NCBI RefSeq assembly: GCF_018531425.1
Contig: NZ_JAHBOI010000008.1
Coordinates: 95,621 to 159,620, forward strand
DNA length: 64,000 bases
Direction of reading: 5' to 3'
Origin: Paenarthrobacter sp. DKR-5
GTDB taxonomy: Bacteria > Actinomycetota > Actinomycetes > Actinomycetales > Micrococcaceae
Shown in pieces: positions 24,514 through 34,110 of this stretch (position 1 is its first letter; each line of letters opens with the position of its first letter). The translations under genes were made by a program, and so were the position numbers. The notes under the pieces are model-generated. The model made no database searches and was not told where the DNA came from. It was given only the letters and a program-made list of their open reading frames with translations.

Positions 24514-26956
24514 ATGCCAACAGATCGAAGTGACCCGAGCACGATCCCCACGGCCGCCGAGCCGGCCTCCCGCGCCCTTGACGGGACCAACCTGAAGCTG
24601 GTTGATGCGTGGTGGCGGGCAGCGAACTACCTCTCCGTGGGCCAGATCTACCTGCGGGACAACCCGCTGCTGCGCCGCCCGCTGGAGGCGGGGGACGTCA
24701 AGGTCCGCCTGCTGGGCCATTGGGGCACCACACCCGGGCTGAACTTCATCTGGGCGCATCTGAACAGGCTGATCCGCGAGCAGGGCACGTCCATGCTCTT
24801 CGTGGCCGGCCCGGGCCACGGCGGCCCGGCCACGGTGGCCAACGCCTGGCTGGAGGGGACGTACTCCGAGGTGTTCTCGCATGTGGGCGAGGACGAGGAC
24901 GGGCTCAAGGAACTGTTCCGGCAGTTCTCCTTCCCGGGCGGCATTCCCAGCCACGCCGCCCCGGAAACCCCCGGATCCATCAATGAAGGCGGGGAGCTGG
25001 GGTATTCACTGGCGCACGCCTTTGGCGCCGTCTTCGACAACCCGGACCTGGTCGCCGCCGTCGTGATCGGCGACGGGGAAGCCGAGACTGGCCCGCTCTC
25101 GGCCAGCTGGCAGTCGAGCACCTTCCTCGACCCTGCGCGCGACGGCGCCGTGCTGCCGATCCTGCACCTGAACGGGTACAAGATCGCGAACCCCACCGTG
25201 CTGGCCCGGATGCCCGAGAGCCGGCTGCGGAAGCTCCTCGAAGGCCACGGCTATGCCCCGCAGTTCGTCACTGTCGCCGAGCCGGCCGACACCGCCCGGG
25301 CGCACGAGGACATGGCCCGGGCTCTCGACGAGTGCCTGACCGAGATCCGGGCCATCCAGCTCAAGGCGCGCAGCGGCGGAGCGCCCGGTGCGGACGCCGG
25401 CGACGACGTGCCGCCGTGGCCGATGATCGTCCTGCGCTCCCCGAAGGGCTGGACCGGGCCGGCCATCGTGGACGGCCTGCAGGTGGAGGGCACCTGGCGC
25501 GCACACCAGGTGCCACTGGCCGAGGTGGCCACGAATGCCGAGCACCGCGAGCAGCTGCGCGGGTGGATGCACTCCTACCGGCCCGAGGAGCTGTTCGACG
25601 ACGACGGCAGGCTCCGTGGCGAGGTGCGCGCGCATTCCCCGGCGGGGGACGCCCGGATGAGCGCCACCCCGTTCGCGAACGGCGGCCGGCTGCTGCAGGA
25701 CCTGCGGCTGCCCGCCTACGCGGACCACGCCGTCGACGTCGACCTGCCGGGCCGGGACCGGGTCAGTCCGATGCTGACGCTCGGCGGCTGGGTCCGGGAC
25801 CTGATCCGGGCCAACCCCTCGAACTTCCGGTTGTTCGGCCCGGATGAGACGGCTTCCAACCGCCTGCAGGCGGTCTACGAGGTGACCGGCAAGGTGTGGG
25901 AGAGCTCCCTGCTGCCGGTGGATGAGCACCTGGCAAGGGCCGGCCGGGTGATGGAAGTCCTCAGCGAGCACCTGTGCCAGGGCTGGCTGGAGGGATACCT
26001 TCTCACCGGACGGCACGGCATCTTCAACTGTTACGAAGCCTTCGTGCACATCGTGGACTCCATGTTCAACCAGCACGCCAAGTGGTTGAAAGTCTCCCGC
26101 GCCCTGCCGTGGCGGATGCCGATCGCCTCCCTGAATTACGTGCTCTCCAGCCACGTCTGGCAGCAGGACCACAACGGTTTCTCGCACCAGGACCCGGGGT
26201 TCATCGACCATGTGGTGAACAAGAAGGCGGAAGTGATCCGGGTGTACCTGCCGCCGGACGCGAACACCCTGCTCGCGACGATGGAGCATTGCCTGGCCTC
26301 CAAGGACCTGGTGAACGTCGTCATCGCGGGCAAACAGCCGTCGCCCGGCTGGCTGGGCCCGGACGAGGCAGCCGCGCATTGCGCCCGCGGCATCGGGCTC
26401 TTCGGCTTCGCCGGCAGCGAGGTCCCCGGGGAGGAGCCCGACGTCGTGATGGCCTGCGCCGGAGACGTCCCCACCGTGGAAACCGTGGCGGCAGCGGACC
26501 TGCTGCGGCGGCGCATCCCGGAGCTGAGGATCAGGGTGGTGAACGTCGTGGACCTGATGCGCCTGCATGGACCAGCAGGAGCACCCGCACGGCCTGTCAG
26601 GCCGCGACTTCGACGGGCTCTTCACGGCGGACAAGCCGGTCGTCTTCGCCTACCACGGCTACCCGTGGCTGATCCACCGGCTCACCTACCGGCGCACCAA
26701 CCATGCCAACGTGCACGTGCGCGGCTACAAGGAGGAGGGGACGACCACCACGCCGTTCGACATGGCGATGGTGAACGATGTGGACCGTTACCGGCTCGCC
26801 ATCGACGTGATCGACAGGGTGCCGGATTTGGCCGTGCGTTACGCCGGGCTGCGGCAGGAGCTGCAGGACCGACGGTTCGCGGCCCGGGCGCACACCCGCT
26901 CCCACGGCGAGGATCCGGAGGACATCCGCAGCTGGGTGCTGGAGCCGCTGCGCTAG
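24514..26956 (+). pseudogene. xfp: phosphoketolase with one-base frameshift near the 3' end
   Basis: Thiamine-diphosphate enzyme that splits xylulose 5-phosphate or fructose 6-phosphate with phosphate to acetyl phosphate. The first frame reads about 685 residues with [31 protein letters not shown] (TPP) and [10 protein letters not shown], ending in NVVDLMRL. From 26567 the correct protein continues in the +1-shifted frame as [12 protein letters not shown] through [13 protein letters not shown] to SWVLEPLR. Removing T26568 restores the frame (reads L-Q-D-Q-Q-E-H), and 24514-26956 then gives 813 aa, the normal length. Either a true loss of the last 130 residues or an assembly error. The ATG was chosen by homology to the usual N-terminus. 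Confidence 0.85.
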
Positions 26957-26967
26957 GCAACGGTGTG

Positions 26968-27028
26968 GCCGAACGGCCGCTAACGGCGGGCTCCGCCCAC
27001 GGAAACCCGCCGTTAGCGGCCGTTCGGC
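26968..27028. repeat. perfect intergenic palindrome, family copy 4
   Basis: Arms 26968-26990 and 27006-27028 are 23 bp and fully complementary. It fills the gap between the convergent phosphoketolase and pcrA genes and should stop transcription from both sides. Arm GAACGGCCGCTAACGGCGGG belongs to the same family with a different middle. Confidence 0.85.
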
Positions 27029-27034
27029 GCCGGT

Positions 27035-29410
27035 CTAGGCGATCTTGGTCAGCGGGGCGTAGCGCAGCAGCAGCCGCTTCTCGCCGGCGTCGAACTTCAC
27101 CTTGGCCACCGTTTTGTCCCCGGCACCCTCCACCGACAGCACTGTCCCGTTGCCGAAGCTGGCGTGGTTCACCTTGTCCCCCACCGCCACCGAGATGACT
27201 TCCTTCTGCGGCTGCACCCGGCCGGCGACCGTCGCGCGGGGGGCGGTGGGAAGCGACGACGCCGTTCCGGCACCCCAGTAGGAGCCGCTGAACTTGTTGC
27301 CCCAGCTGTCCCCCGAGGTGATGAACGCCTTGCGGGCGGTCCCCTCGCGCTTCCAGTCGATCAGCTCGCCGGGAACCTCCTCGATGAACTGGCTCGCCGG
27401 GTTGTACTGCGACTGGCCCCAGAGGCTGCGCACCTCCGAGCGGGTCAGGTAAAGGCGCTTGCGGGCCCGGGTGAGCCCGACATATGCCAGCCGCCGCTCC
27501 TCTGCCAGTTCGGCCGGGTCCGACGCGGACCGGGCGTGCGGGAAGATCCCATGCTCCAGGCCGGTCAGGAAGACCACCGGGAACTCCAGCCCCTTGGCCG
27601 TGTGCAGGGTCATCAGCGTCACGACGCCCTGGCGCTTCGCCTCGGCGACGGCCTCGGCCACATCCTCAGGCGCCTCCGGGATCTGGTCCGCATCCGCCAC
27701 CAGCGAGACCTGCTCGAGGAACTCCCGCAGCGAGCCCTCCGGGTTGTCGCGCTCGTACTCGCGCACCACCGCGACGAGCTCGGCCAGGTTTTCCACGCGG
27801 GATTCGTCCTGCGGGTCGTTGCTGGTCCGGAGGGCGGCCAGGTACCCGGTCTGTTCGAGCACGGCCTCCAGCGCGGCCGAGGCGCCCGAGCCGTCGGCGA
27901 CGTCCTTGAGGTCGTCGATCAGCTTCACGAACCCGTTGACGGCGTTCAGCGACCGCGTGGCCATGGCAGGCGCGTTCTCGGCCTGCCGCAGCGCAGCCAT
28001 GAAGGAGATCCGCTCCCGTTCCGCCAGCGCGGCCACGGCTCCCTCGGCGCGATCGCCGATGCCGCGCTTGGGCTCGTTGAGCACGCGGCGCAGGTTCACG
28101 TCGTCTTCCGGGTTGACCAGCACGCGCAGGTAGGCCAGCGCGTCCTTGATTTCCTTGCGTTCGTAGAACCGGGTGCCGCCGACCACCTTGTAGGGCAGGC
28201 CGACCCGCATCAGGATTTCCTCGATGGACCGGGACTGGGCGTTGGTCCGGTAGAAAATGGCGACGTCGCCGGGACGCAGGCCTTCGTCGTCCTGGAGTCT
28301 GTCGATTTCCTCGGCGATGAACCGCGCTTCCTCGTGTTCGTTCTCGCCCACGTAGCCGATGATCTTCTCGCCGTTGCCTTCCGCGGTCCAGAGCCGCTTC
28401 GCGGGGCGGTTGGGGTTGCGCGAGATCACCGCGTTGGCGGCGCTGAGGATGGTCTGCGTGGAGCGGTAGTTCTGCTCCAGCAAAATGGTCCGGGCGTTCG
28501 GGTAGTCCTTTTCGAACTCGACGATGTTACGCACGTCCGCGCCGCGGAACGCGTAGATGGACTGGTCCGAGTCCCCCACCACTGTCAGCTCCGCGGGTTC
28601 GACGACGGCGCCGTCCGGTCCGGGCTCCCCGGCGACGCCGGTCAGTTCGCGCACCAGTGCGTACTGGGCGTGGTTGGTGTCCTGGTACTCGTCCACCAGG
28701 ATGTGCCGGAAGCGCCGGCGGTAGTAGTCGGCCACGCCAGGGAAGGCGCGGAGCAGGAACACGGTCTGCGATATCAGGTCATCGAAGTCCATCGCGTTGG
28801 CCTGGCGCATCCGCTGGGTGTATCCCTTGTACACCTCGGCCACGGCGGATTCGAACGGGTCGTTGTGGTTCGCTGACGCCGCGAAGGCGTCGTCGTCGAT
28901 CAGCTCGTTCTTCAGCGAAGAAATCTTGTGCTGGATCGCCTTGGGCGCGAACTTCTTCGGGTCCAGGTCCAGGTTTTTGGCCACCATCGTGATCAGCCGC
29001 AGTGAATCCGCCGCGTCGTAGATCGAGAAGCTTGAGTTGAGGCCGACCGAGGATGCTTCGCGGCGCAGGATGCGCACGCAGGACGAGTGGAACGTGGAGA
29101 TCCACATCCTGCCGGCAGGGTCCCCCACCAGCGCCTCGATCCGCTCGCGCATCTCCGCAGCGGCCTTGTTCGTGAACGTGATGGCCAGGATCTGCCCGGG
29201 ATGGGCCCGCTTGGTGGCCAGCAGGTAGGCAATGCGGTGGCTGAGCACCCTGGTCTTGCCGGACCCTGCCCCGGCCACGATCAGCAGCGGGGAGCCGGCG
29301 TGCTTGACGGCCTCCTCCTGCTGCGGGTTCAGGCCGGACAGCAGCTCGCGCGCATCCAGAACCGGAACAGCGGGCTTGGGTGAGAGGTCCGTGTCAAAAA
29401 GGAAATCCAT
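27035..29410 (-). CDS. pcrA: UvrD/PcrA-type 3'-5' DNA helicase
   Basis: Superfamily I helicase of 791 aa acting in repair and in clearing recombination proteins from DNA. Motifs in order: Q motif LNPQQEEAV, Walker A AGAGSGKT (46-53), motif Ia [10 protein letters not shown], motif [14 protein letters not shown], motif [16 protein letters not shown], motif IV EQNYRST, motif [11 protein letters not shown] and motif [13 protein letters not shown]. The C-terminal tail ends in the PcrA-specific region ([15 protein letters not shown]) thought to contact RNA polymerase. Single gene with its own promoter at the divergent gap to the next gene. Confidence 0.94.
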   Translation of the reverse strand: MDFLFDTDLSPKPAVPVLDARELLSGLNPQQEEAVKHAGSPLLIVAGAGSGKTRVLSHRIAYLLATKRAHPGQILAITFTNKAAAEMRERIEALVGDPAGRMWISTFHSSCVRILRREASSVGLNSSFSIYDAADSLRLITMVAKNLDLDPKKFAPKAIQHKISSLKNELIDDDAFAASANHNDPFESAVAEVYKGYTQRMRQANAMDFDDLISQTVFLLRAFPGVADYYRRRFRHILVDEYQDTNHAQYALVRELTGVAGEPGPDGAVVEPAELTVVGDSDQSIYAFRGADVRNIVEFEKDYPNARTILLEQNYRSTQTILSAANAVISRNPNRPAKRLWTAEGNGEKIIGYVGENEHEEARFIAEEIDRLQDDEGLRPGDVAIFYRTNAQSRSIEEILMRVGLPYKVVGGTRFYERKEIKDALAYLRVLVNPEDDVNLRRVLNEPKRGIGDRAEGAVAALAERERISFMAALRQAENAPAMATRSLNAVNGFVKLIDDLKDVADGSGASAALEAVLEQTGYLAALRTSNDPQDESRVENLAELVAVVREYERDNPEGSLREFLEQVSLVADADQIPEAPEDVAEAVAEAKRQGVVTLMTLHTAKGLEFPVVFLTGLEHGIFPHARSASDPAELAEERRLAYVGLTRARKRLYLTRSEVRSLWGQSQYNPASQFIEEVPGELIDWKREGTARKAFITSGDSWGNKFSGSYWGAGTASSLPTAPRATVAGRVQPQKEVISVAVGDKVNHASFGNGTVLSVEGAGDKTVAKVKFDAGEKRLLLRYAPLTKIA

Positions 29411-29509
29411 GGTGCTTCCATTTTAGGCCGCGCCTCCGACGCCGGCCCACCAGCAACCGCGTGGGCGGTTGCTCGGGCGCCGGAGCGGGCGAGGCCGGAT
29501 AATGGGTGC

Positions 29510-30208
29510 ATGTCCAAAACCCCGGCCCAGCGTGCCGCGAAGCACGGTCCCAACGCAGCATCCACGGCGTCCGGCGCCTCCGCGCGGGCCGGAACGTCCC
29601 GCCGGCCGGGCGCTCCGGCGAACCCCACGACGGCGCGGACGCCCGAGCAGGCGCGCGGCAACGCGAGCATGATCCTGATCGCCGCGGCGGTGGCGAGCGT
29701 CCTGCTGTACGCCTACGAGCTCTTCGTCGGCCTGCCCGAGCTTGCCGGACTGGCCGGCGGCCGCGCGATGCCAGAGACCTTGGTCTTCGGCTACGGCAGC
29801 GGCTACCTGCAGGACCTTCGGGCGGCAATGAACGAACCGGCACTGAATGTCTACCAGCATTTCCACAGCACGGCGGACACGCTTTTCCCCCTGCTCTTCG
29901 CGTTCACCTGGCTGCTGCTGCTCAACCAGCTGCTACCTGCCGGACGGCTGCGCCTGGCGTTCTTCGTCCTGCCGGTGCTGTACGCCGCGGCGGACCTGGC
30001 CGAAAACGGTGTCCTGGACGCGGTGATGCGTTCGGCACCCTTCGACGCCGGGCTGGCCGGCACGGCATCGGTCCTCACCGTGCTCAAGTTCGCGCTGTTC
30101 GCGCTGTGCCTGCTCGCCGCGGCCGTTGCTCCGCTGCTGTCGCGGCGGCTCTCCCGGCGTGCCCGGGCCGCCGGTCCGGAAGGCGGCGCACCGGCGCGGA
30201 GCAGGTAA
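29510..30208 (+). CDS. membrane protein of unknown function
   Basis: Protein of 232 aa. The first 50 residues are Ala/Thr/Arg-rich and probably disordered. Four hydrophobic helices follow: SMILIAAAVASVLLYAYELF, TLFPLLFAFTWLLLLNQLL, LAFFVLPVLYAAADLAENG and LTVLKFALFALCLLAAAVAP, with an extracytoplasmic-sized loop after the first. An acidic DLAEN in helix three is unusual. No family was recognised. It stands alone before tRNA-Arg. The GC-rich codon use looks native. Confidence 0.7.
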   Translation: MSKTPAQRAAKHGPNAASTASGASARAGTSRRPGAPANPTTARTPEQARGNASMILIAAAVASVLLYAYELFVGLPELAGLAGGRAMPETLVFGYGSGYLQDLRAAMNEPALNVYQHFHSTADTLFPLLFAFTWLLLLNQLLPAGRLRLAFFVLPVLYAAADLAENGVLDAVMRSAPFDAGLAGTASVLTVLKFALFALCLLAAAVAPLLSRRLSRRARAAGPEGGAPARSR

Positions 30209-30236
30209 GCTGGTGGCTGTTGCTTCGGCAGCAGGA

Positions 30237-30310
30237 GCCCCCGTAGCTCAGTAGGATAGAGCGGCCCTCTCCTAAAGGGCAGGCCATCGGTTCGATTCCG
30301 GTCGGGGGCA
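30237..30310 (+). tRNA. tRNA-Arg (anticodon CCU)
   Basis: 74-nt cloverleaf: acceptor stem GCCCCCG/CGGGGGC with discriminator A, D stem GCTC/GAGC, anticodon stem GCCCT/AGGGC with loop CTCCTAA (anticodon 30271-30273 = CCT), T stem ATCGG/CCGGT with TTCGATT loop. CCA is not encoded. It reads AGG, a rare codon in high-GC actinobacteria. No integrase lies next to it. Confidence 0.96.
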
Positions 30311-30311
30311 C

Positions 30312-30767
30312 TTGGAACGACTTCCTGTCCATCCCGTCAGGGACCTCTTCTGCTACCTCCGCGGAACGTGGCGCACTACGCGCAGCCTGCTGGACCGGGC
30401 CACCGGCACCACAGGAACCTTCACCGGCATGACTATTGTCGGGCCCGACGGCGCCCGGCTGAGCTGGCACGAAGAGGGCCGGATCAGCTGGGCCGGCCAC
30501 GATGGCACGGCAACCCGCGACTATTTCCTTGCTCCCGGGACGGATCCGGCGTCCGCGCTGGTCGTTTTCCCGGACGGCCGGCCCTTCCACCCGCTGGACC
30601 TCGCAGCCGGCAGCTGGACGGCGCAGCACCTGTGCTCCCCCGACACCTACGACGTCCACTACCGGGCCGCCGGCGCGGACGAACTGCACATCGAGTGGTC
30701 CGTCAACGGTCCGCACAAGGACCTGCTGCTGCGCAGCGTTCTAACCAGGAAAGGTATTGCCGAGTGA
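30312..30767 (+). CDS. DUF6314 family protein
   Basis: Cytoplasmic protein of 151 aa rich in beta strands, resembling a lipocalin-like sheet protein. DLFCYLRGTWRTTRSLLDRATG and FTGMTIV near the start and YDVHYRAAGADELHIEWSVNGPHKD near the end are typical of DUF6314, whose function is unknown. The only workable start is TTG at 30312, one base after the tRNA 3' end, so the mRNA is probably released by tRNA processing. The stop overlaps the next gene as GTGA. Confidence 0.7.
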   Translation: MERLPVHPVRDLFCYLRGTWRTTRSLLDRATGTTGTFTGMTIVGPDGARLSWHEEGRISWAGHDGTATRDYFLAPGTDPASALVVFPDGRPFHPLDLAAGSWTAQHLCSPDTYDVHYRAAGADELHIEWSVNGPHKDLLLRSVLTRKGIAE

Positions 30768-31174
30768 TTACCGTGCGGGAGACCCTCGTGGTGGCCGCCG
30801 TCTGTGTTTTCGATGCCCAGGGGCGGCTGCTGACCGTCCGCAAGCGCGGAACCGGCATGTTCATGCATCCGGGCGGCAAGCTCGAGCCCGGCGAGAGTCC
30901 GGCGGAGGCTGCCGCCCGGGAACTGCAGGAAGAGGTCGGAATCCAGGTGGCGGCGTCCGAACTGGAACTGCTCGGGGCGTGGGTGGTCGAAGCCGCCAAC
31001 GAGCCCGCCACCGACATCGAGGCGACCGTCTTCGTGGCGCCGGGCGTCTGGGACGCGGCGCCGGCGGCCGAAATCGAGGAGATCTGCTGGCTCGACCTTG
31101 GTGTCCCGGCCCGCAGCGATCTCGCCCCGCTGCTGGTGCGGCACGTGATCCCGGCCCTGGCCGCCGGCCTGTAG
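30764..31174 (+). CDS. NUDIX hydrolase
   Basis: Enzyme of 136 aa that hydrolyses a nucleoside diphosphate linked to another group. The full Nudix box GGKLEPGESPAEAAARELQE plus EVG lies at about 44-66, with all three catalytic Glu residues. GTG start overlapping the TGA of the DUF6314 gene, with AGGAAAGG upstream, shows translational coupling. A MutT-like clean-up role or a NDP-sugar substrate are both possible. Confidence 0.88.
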   Translation: MITVRETLVVAAVCVFDAQGRLLTVRKRGTGMFMHPGGKLEPGESPAEAAARELQEEVGIQVAASELELLGAWVVEAANEPATDIEATVFVAPGVWDAAPAAEIEEICWLDLGVPARSDLAPLLVRHVIPALAAGL

Positions 31175-31215
31175 GCCGCCCGGGCCCGGCTCTGCAGCAA
31201 GCCGGGCGACCCCGG

Positions 31216-31285
31216 GCGCTACAGGCCGCGCGCTACAGGCCGCGCGCTACAGGACCGGCGCTAAAGGACTGGCGCTACAGGACCG
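31216..31285. repeat. 14-bp tandem repeat, five units
   Basis: Units GCGCTACAGGCCGC (x2), GCGCTACAGGACCG (x2) and GCGCTAAAGGACTG, in register from 31216 to 31285. The last unit contains the stop codon of the ABC exporter on the minus strand, and each other unit also carries a TAG or TTTAG in that frame. It looks like slippage amplification of the gene end. Confidence 0.85.
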
Positions 31286-33155
31286 GCGCCGAGTCCTCGG
31301 TGGCGAACTGGGTGCGGTACAGCTCGGCGTACCGGCCCTCGGCGGCCAGCAGTTCGGAGTGCGTGCCGCGCTCGACGATCCGGCCTTCCTCCACGACCAG
31401 GATGGCGTCCGCGGCACGGATGGTGGAGAGCCGGTGGGCGATCACGACGGCGGTCCGGTCCCGCAGCGCCTCGGCCAGCGCCGCCTGGACCGCTGCCTCG
31501 CTGGTCGAATCCAAGGCTGCGGTCGCCTCGTCCAGGATGACGACGCGCGGCTGCGCCAGCAGCAGGCGCGCGATGGTCAGCCGCTGGCGTTCGCCGCCGG
31601 AGAGCCGGTAGCCGCGTTCGCCGACCACGGTGTCGAGCCCGTCCGGGAGCGACCGGGCCAGGTCCTGCAGCCGCGCCCGTTCGAGCACGCTCCAGATCTG
31701 CTCGTCGGTCGCGTCGGGCCGGGCCAGCTGCAGGTTCGAGCGGATCGACTCGTGGAAGAGGTGCCCGTCCTGGGTGACCATGCCCATGGTGCCGCGCAGC
31801 GACTCGAAGGTCACGTCCCGCACATCGGTTCCGGCGAGCCGGATGGCGCCCGAATCCACGTCGTAGAGGCGGGACAGCAGCTGCACGATCGTCGATTTTC
31901 CGGCGCCGGAGGAGCCGACGAGGGCAACGGTCTGCCCGGGCTCGACCGTGAAGCTGACGCCATGCAGGACTTCCTCGCCGCCGCGGGTGTCCAGCACCGC
32001 GACATCCTCGAGCGAGGCGAGGGACACCTTGTCGGCGGACGGGTAGGAGAAGCGCACGTTGTCGAACTCCACCTGCACTGGTCCGTCCGGGACCTCTCCG
32101 GCGTCGGCCTTTTCGGCGATCAGCGGCTTCAGATCCAGGACCTCGAAAACGCGGTCGAAGCTGACCAGGGCGGACATGATGTCCACGCGGGCGTTGGCCA
32201 GCGCGGTCAGCGGGGCATAGAGACGGGTAAGCAGCAGCGCCAGCGTCACGACCTGGCCCGGGGCCAGGCTGCCCTGGATGGCGAAGTAGCCGCCAAGTCC
32301 GTAGACCAAGGCCAGCGCCAGGGAGGAGACCAGCATCAAGGCGGTCACGAACACCCACTGCCGGACGGCGGTCTTGACCCCGATGTCCCGCACGCGGCGC
32401 GCCCGCGAGCCGAACTCGCGGGATTCGTCGGCCGGCCGACCGAACAGTTTGACCAGGGTTGCCCCGGGTGCGGAGAAGCGCTCGGTCATCTGGGTGCTCA
32501 TCGCGGCGTTGAGGTTGGCCGCTTCGTGCCGCAGGGCGGCCAGCTTCGAGCCCATCCGGCGGGCCGGGATGAGGAAGATCGGCAGCAGCACCAGCGCCAG
32601 CAGGGTCACCTGCCAGGACACGCTGAGCATGTAGCCCATCGTGAGCACCAGGGCCACGAAATTGCTGACAACGCCCGAAAGAGTGCCGCTGAAGGCCTGC
32701 TGGGCACCGATGACGTCGCTGTTGAGCCGGCTAACCAGTGCGCCGGTGCGGGTGCGCGTGAAGAACGCGACAGGCATCCGCTGGACGTGGTCGAAGACGG
32801 CGCTGCGGAGGTCAAGGATGACGTCCTCGCCCAGCGAGGAGGACAGCCAGCGCGTGAGCATGCTCAGCACGGCGTCGAACACCGCGGCGACGGCGATCAG
32901 CACGGCCAGGCCGATGACGAGGGCGAGGTCGGTGCGGCCCACGATCGCGTCCACGACGCGGCCGGCAAGCACCGGCGTCACGACGGCGAGCACCGCGGCA
33001 AACACGGACAGCAGCACGAACACCGCCAGGCGCCCGCGGTACGGGCGGGCGAACGCCATCACCCGCTTCACGGTCGCCTTGGAAATGCCGGACCTGCTCC
33101 GCTGGGCGCCGCTGAGGCGCCACATCGAATTCATCGCCGCGTGTTCCATGCTCAT
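31275..33155 (-). CDS. ABC exporter, fused membrane and ATPase domains
   Basis: Half-transporter of 626 aa working as a dimer in the membrane. Six helices lie in about 40-330; the ATPase domain has Walker A GSSGAGKST, Q loop MVTQDG, signature LSGGERQRL, Walker B VVILDEATAALDS and H-loop IAHRLS. Such MdlB/MsbA-like exporters move lipids, peptides or drugs; the substrate is not shown. Start MSMEHAAM follows GGAGGT by 6 nt; an in-frame extension upstream was rejected. Divergent from the HTH gene across a region with a perfect palindrome. Confidence 0.9.
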   Translation of the reverse strand: MSMEHAAMNSMWRLSGAQRSRSGISKATVKRVMAFARPYRGRLAVFVLLSVFAAVLAVVTPVLAGRVVDAIVGRTDLALVIGLAVLIAVAAVFDAVLSMLTRWLSSSLGEDVILDLRSAVFDHVQRMPVAFFTRTRTGALVSRLNSDVIGAQQAFSGTLSGVVSNFVALVLTMGYMLSVSWQVTLLALVLLPIFLIPARRMGSKLAALRHEAANLNAAMSTQMTERFSAPGATLVKLFGRPADESREFGSRARRVRDIGVKTAVRQWVFVTALMLVSSLALALVYGLGGYFAIQGSLAPGQVVTLALLLTRLYAPLTALANARVDIMSALVSFDRVFEVLDLKPLIAEKADAGEVPDGPVQVEFDNVRFSYPSADKVSLASLEDVAVLDTRGGEEVLHGVSFTVEPGQTVALVGSSGAGKSTIVQLLSRLYDVDSGAIRLAGTDVRDVTFESLRGTMGMVTQDGHLFHESIRSNLQLARPDATDEQIWSVLERARLQDLARSLPDGLDTVVGERGYRLSGGERQRLTIARLLLAQPRVVILDEATAALDSTSEAAVQAALAEALRDRTAVVIAHRLSTIRAADAILVVEEGRIVERGTHSELLAAEGRYAELYRTQFATEDSAPVL

Positions 33156-33248
33156 GCCAGTACCTCCACCGCCTCGTTGTGCCCCCAGCCCGCTCCCGCA
33201 GCCGTCCGCCTGGGCGGAGGCGCGCAACGGCAGGGCCCTCTCATGCAA

Positions 33249-33295
33249 CTGGTCCCCTGCTGTGCGTTTGGGGGATTCGCACAGCAGGGGACCAG
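33249..33295. repeat. 18-bp-arm perfect palindrome in a divergent promoter region
   Basis: Arms 33249-33266 (CTGGTCCCCTGCTGTGCG) and 33278-33295 are fully complementary with an 11-nt spacer. Unlike the other palindromes it lies upstream of both neighbours, the ABC exporter and the HTH gene, so it is not at a gene end and its sequence is unrelated to that family. Confidence 0.75.
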
Positions 33296-33384
33296 CGGGT
33301 ATTACTATAACCTGTTTTCAGGGCAGGGGGGAATCGCTGCCGCATATGATTTAGTCTCCGCACTCCTGCCGCCGAGAGGACCGC

Positions 33385-34110
33385 ATGCCTGTAGCAGCCA
33401 AGGCCTTCCAGCTGTGGCTCGGCGGCGTCGCTGCTGGAGCGAGCATTGCGGATGTGTGCCGGCAGTCGGGTATCAAGCGCAGCACGCTCGCCCAGCAGCT
33501 CGTGCGCGGCAAGGTCGCCGAATCGTCAGTGGTCAGCGTGGCGCGCGCCTACGGGGTGGACCCGGTCGCGGCCCTGGCCAACTTCCATCCTTTCCAGGAC
33601 CTCGCCGGAGGCGTCAAACCTCCCACTCACTGGGAGCTGGTGAGCCAGGTGTCCTACCAGGACCTGCTCCGCGCCCTCCTTGGCCGCAGCGCACCCGAAC
33701 GCCAGCCGCTCACGGCGCTGGACCCGGTGCCGCACGCGTCCTCGGTGCGCAACTGGATCGACGCGATTGACCAGGCAGGGGACCTGCGGCAGTCGCTTTC
33801 GGCCGCGAGCGGGGTAGCCCCGCAGAATATCTCCGCACAGCTCACCGCCAACCGGCTCAACCCCGACCTCGCCGTCGAGGCGGCCCGGCTCGCCGGCGCG
33901 GGGCTCACCGGGGGCCTGGTCGCCACCGGGCTGCTGACGCCGGAGGAAGCCGGCTGGGCCGCCGGAGCGCGGGCGAGGGCGATCGAGGACCTCACCGACG
34001 CCGAGCTGGTCAACGTGGCCCGCGACCGCCTCGACGCGCTGAGCAAGCTGCTGCGGCGCCGGGAGCAGGACGATGAGCAGACCAACGCACTGTGGGAGAA
34101 CCTCGGATGA
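33385..34110 (+). CDS. helix-turn-helix protein of unknown function
   Basis: Protein of 241 aa. The first 60 residues hold a helix-turn-helix-like stretch (ASIADVCRQSGIKRSTLAQQLVRG) followed by VVSVARAYGVDPVAALANF, as in XRE-type readers. A second similar pattern, DLRQSLSAASGVAPQNISAQL, lies near residue 135-155, suggesting two DNA-binding units. The C-terminus is charged helix. No partner or regulon is visible. Its stop overlaps the following membrane gene (ATGA), so the pair is an operon. Confidence 0.65.
   Translation: MPVAAKAFQLWLGGVAAGASIADVCRQSGIKRSTLAQQLVRGKVAESSVVSVARAYGVDPVAALANFHPFQDLAGGVKPPTHWELVSQVSYQDLLRALLGRSAPERQPLTALDPVPHASSVRNWIDAIDQAGDLRQSLSAASGVAPQNISAQLTANRLNPDLAVEAARLAGAGLTGGLVATGLLTPEEAGWAAGARARAIEDLTDAELVNVARDRLDALSKLLRRREQDDEQTNALWENLG

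Noticed and set aside
26560..26575. Programmed frameshift in the phosphoketolase gene
   Set aside because: No slippery heptamer, no stimulatory structure evident, and phosphoketolases are not known to use frameshifting. A single extra base explains the data.
30237..30310. tRNA-Arg as an integration site of a mobile island
   Set aside because: No integrase gene and no repeat of the tRNA 3' end was noticed nearby; neighbours look native.
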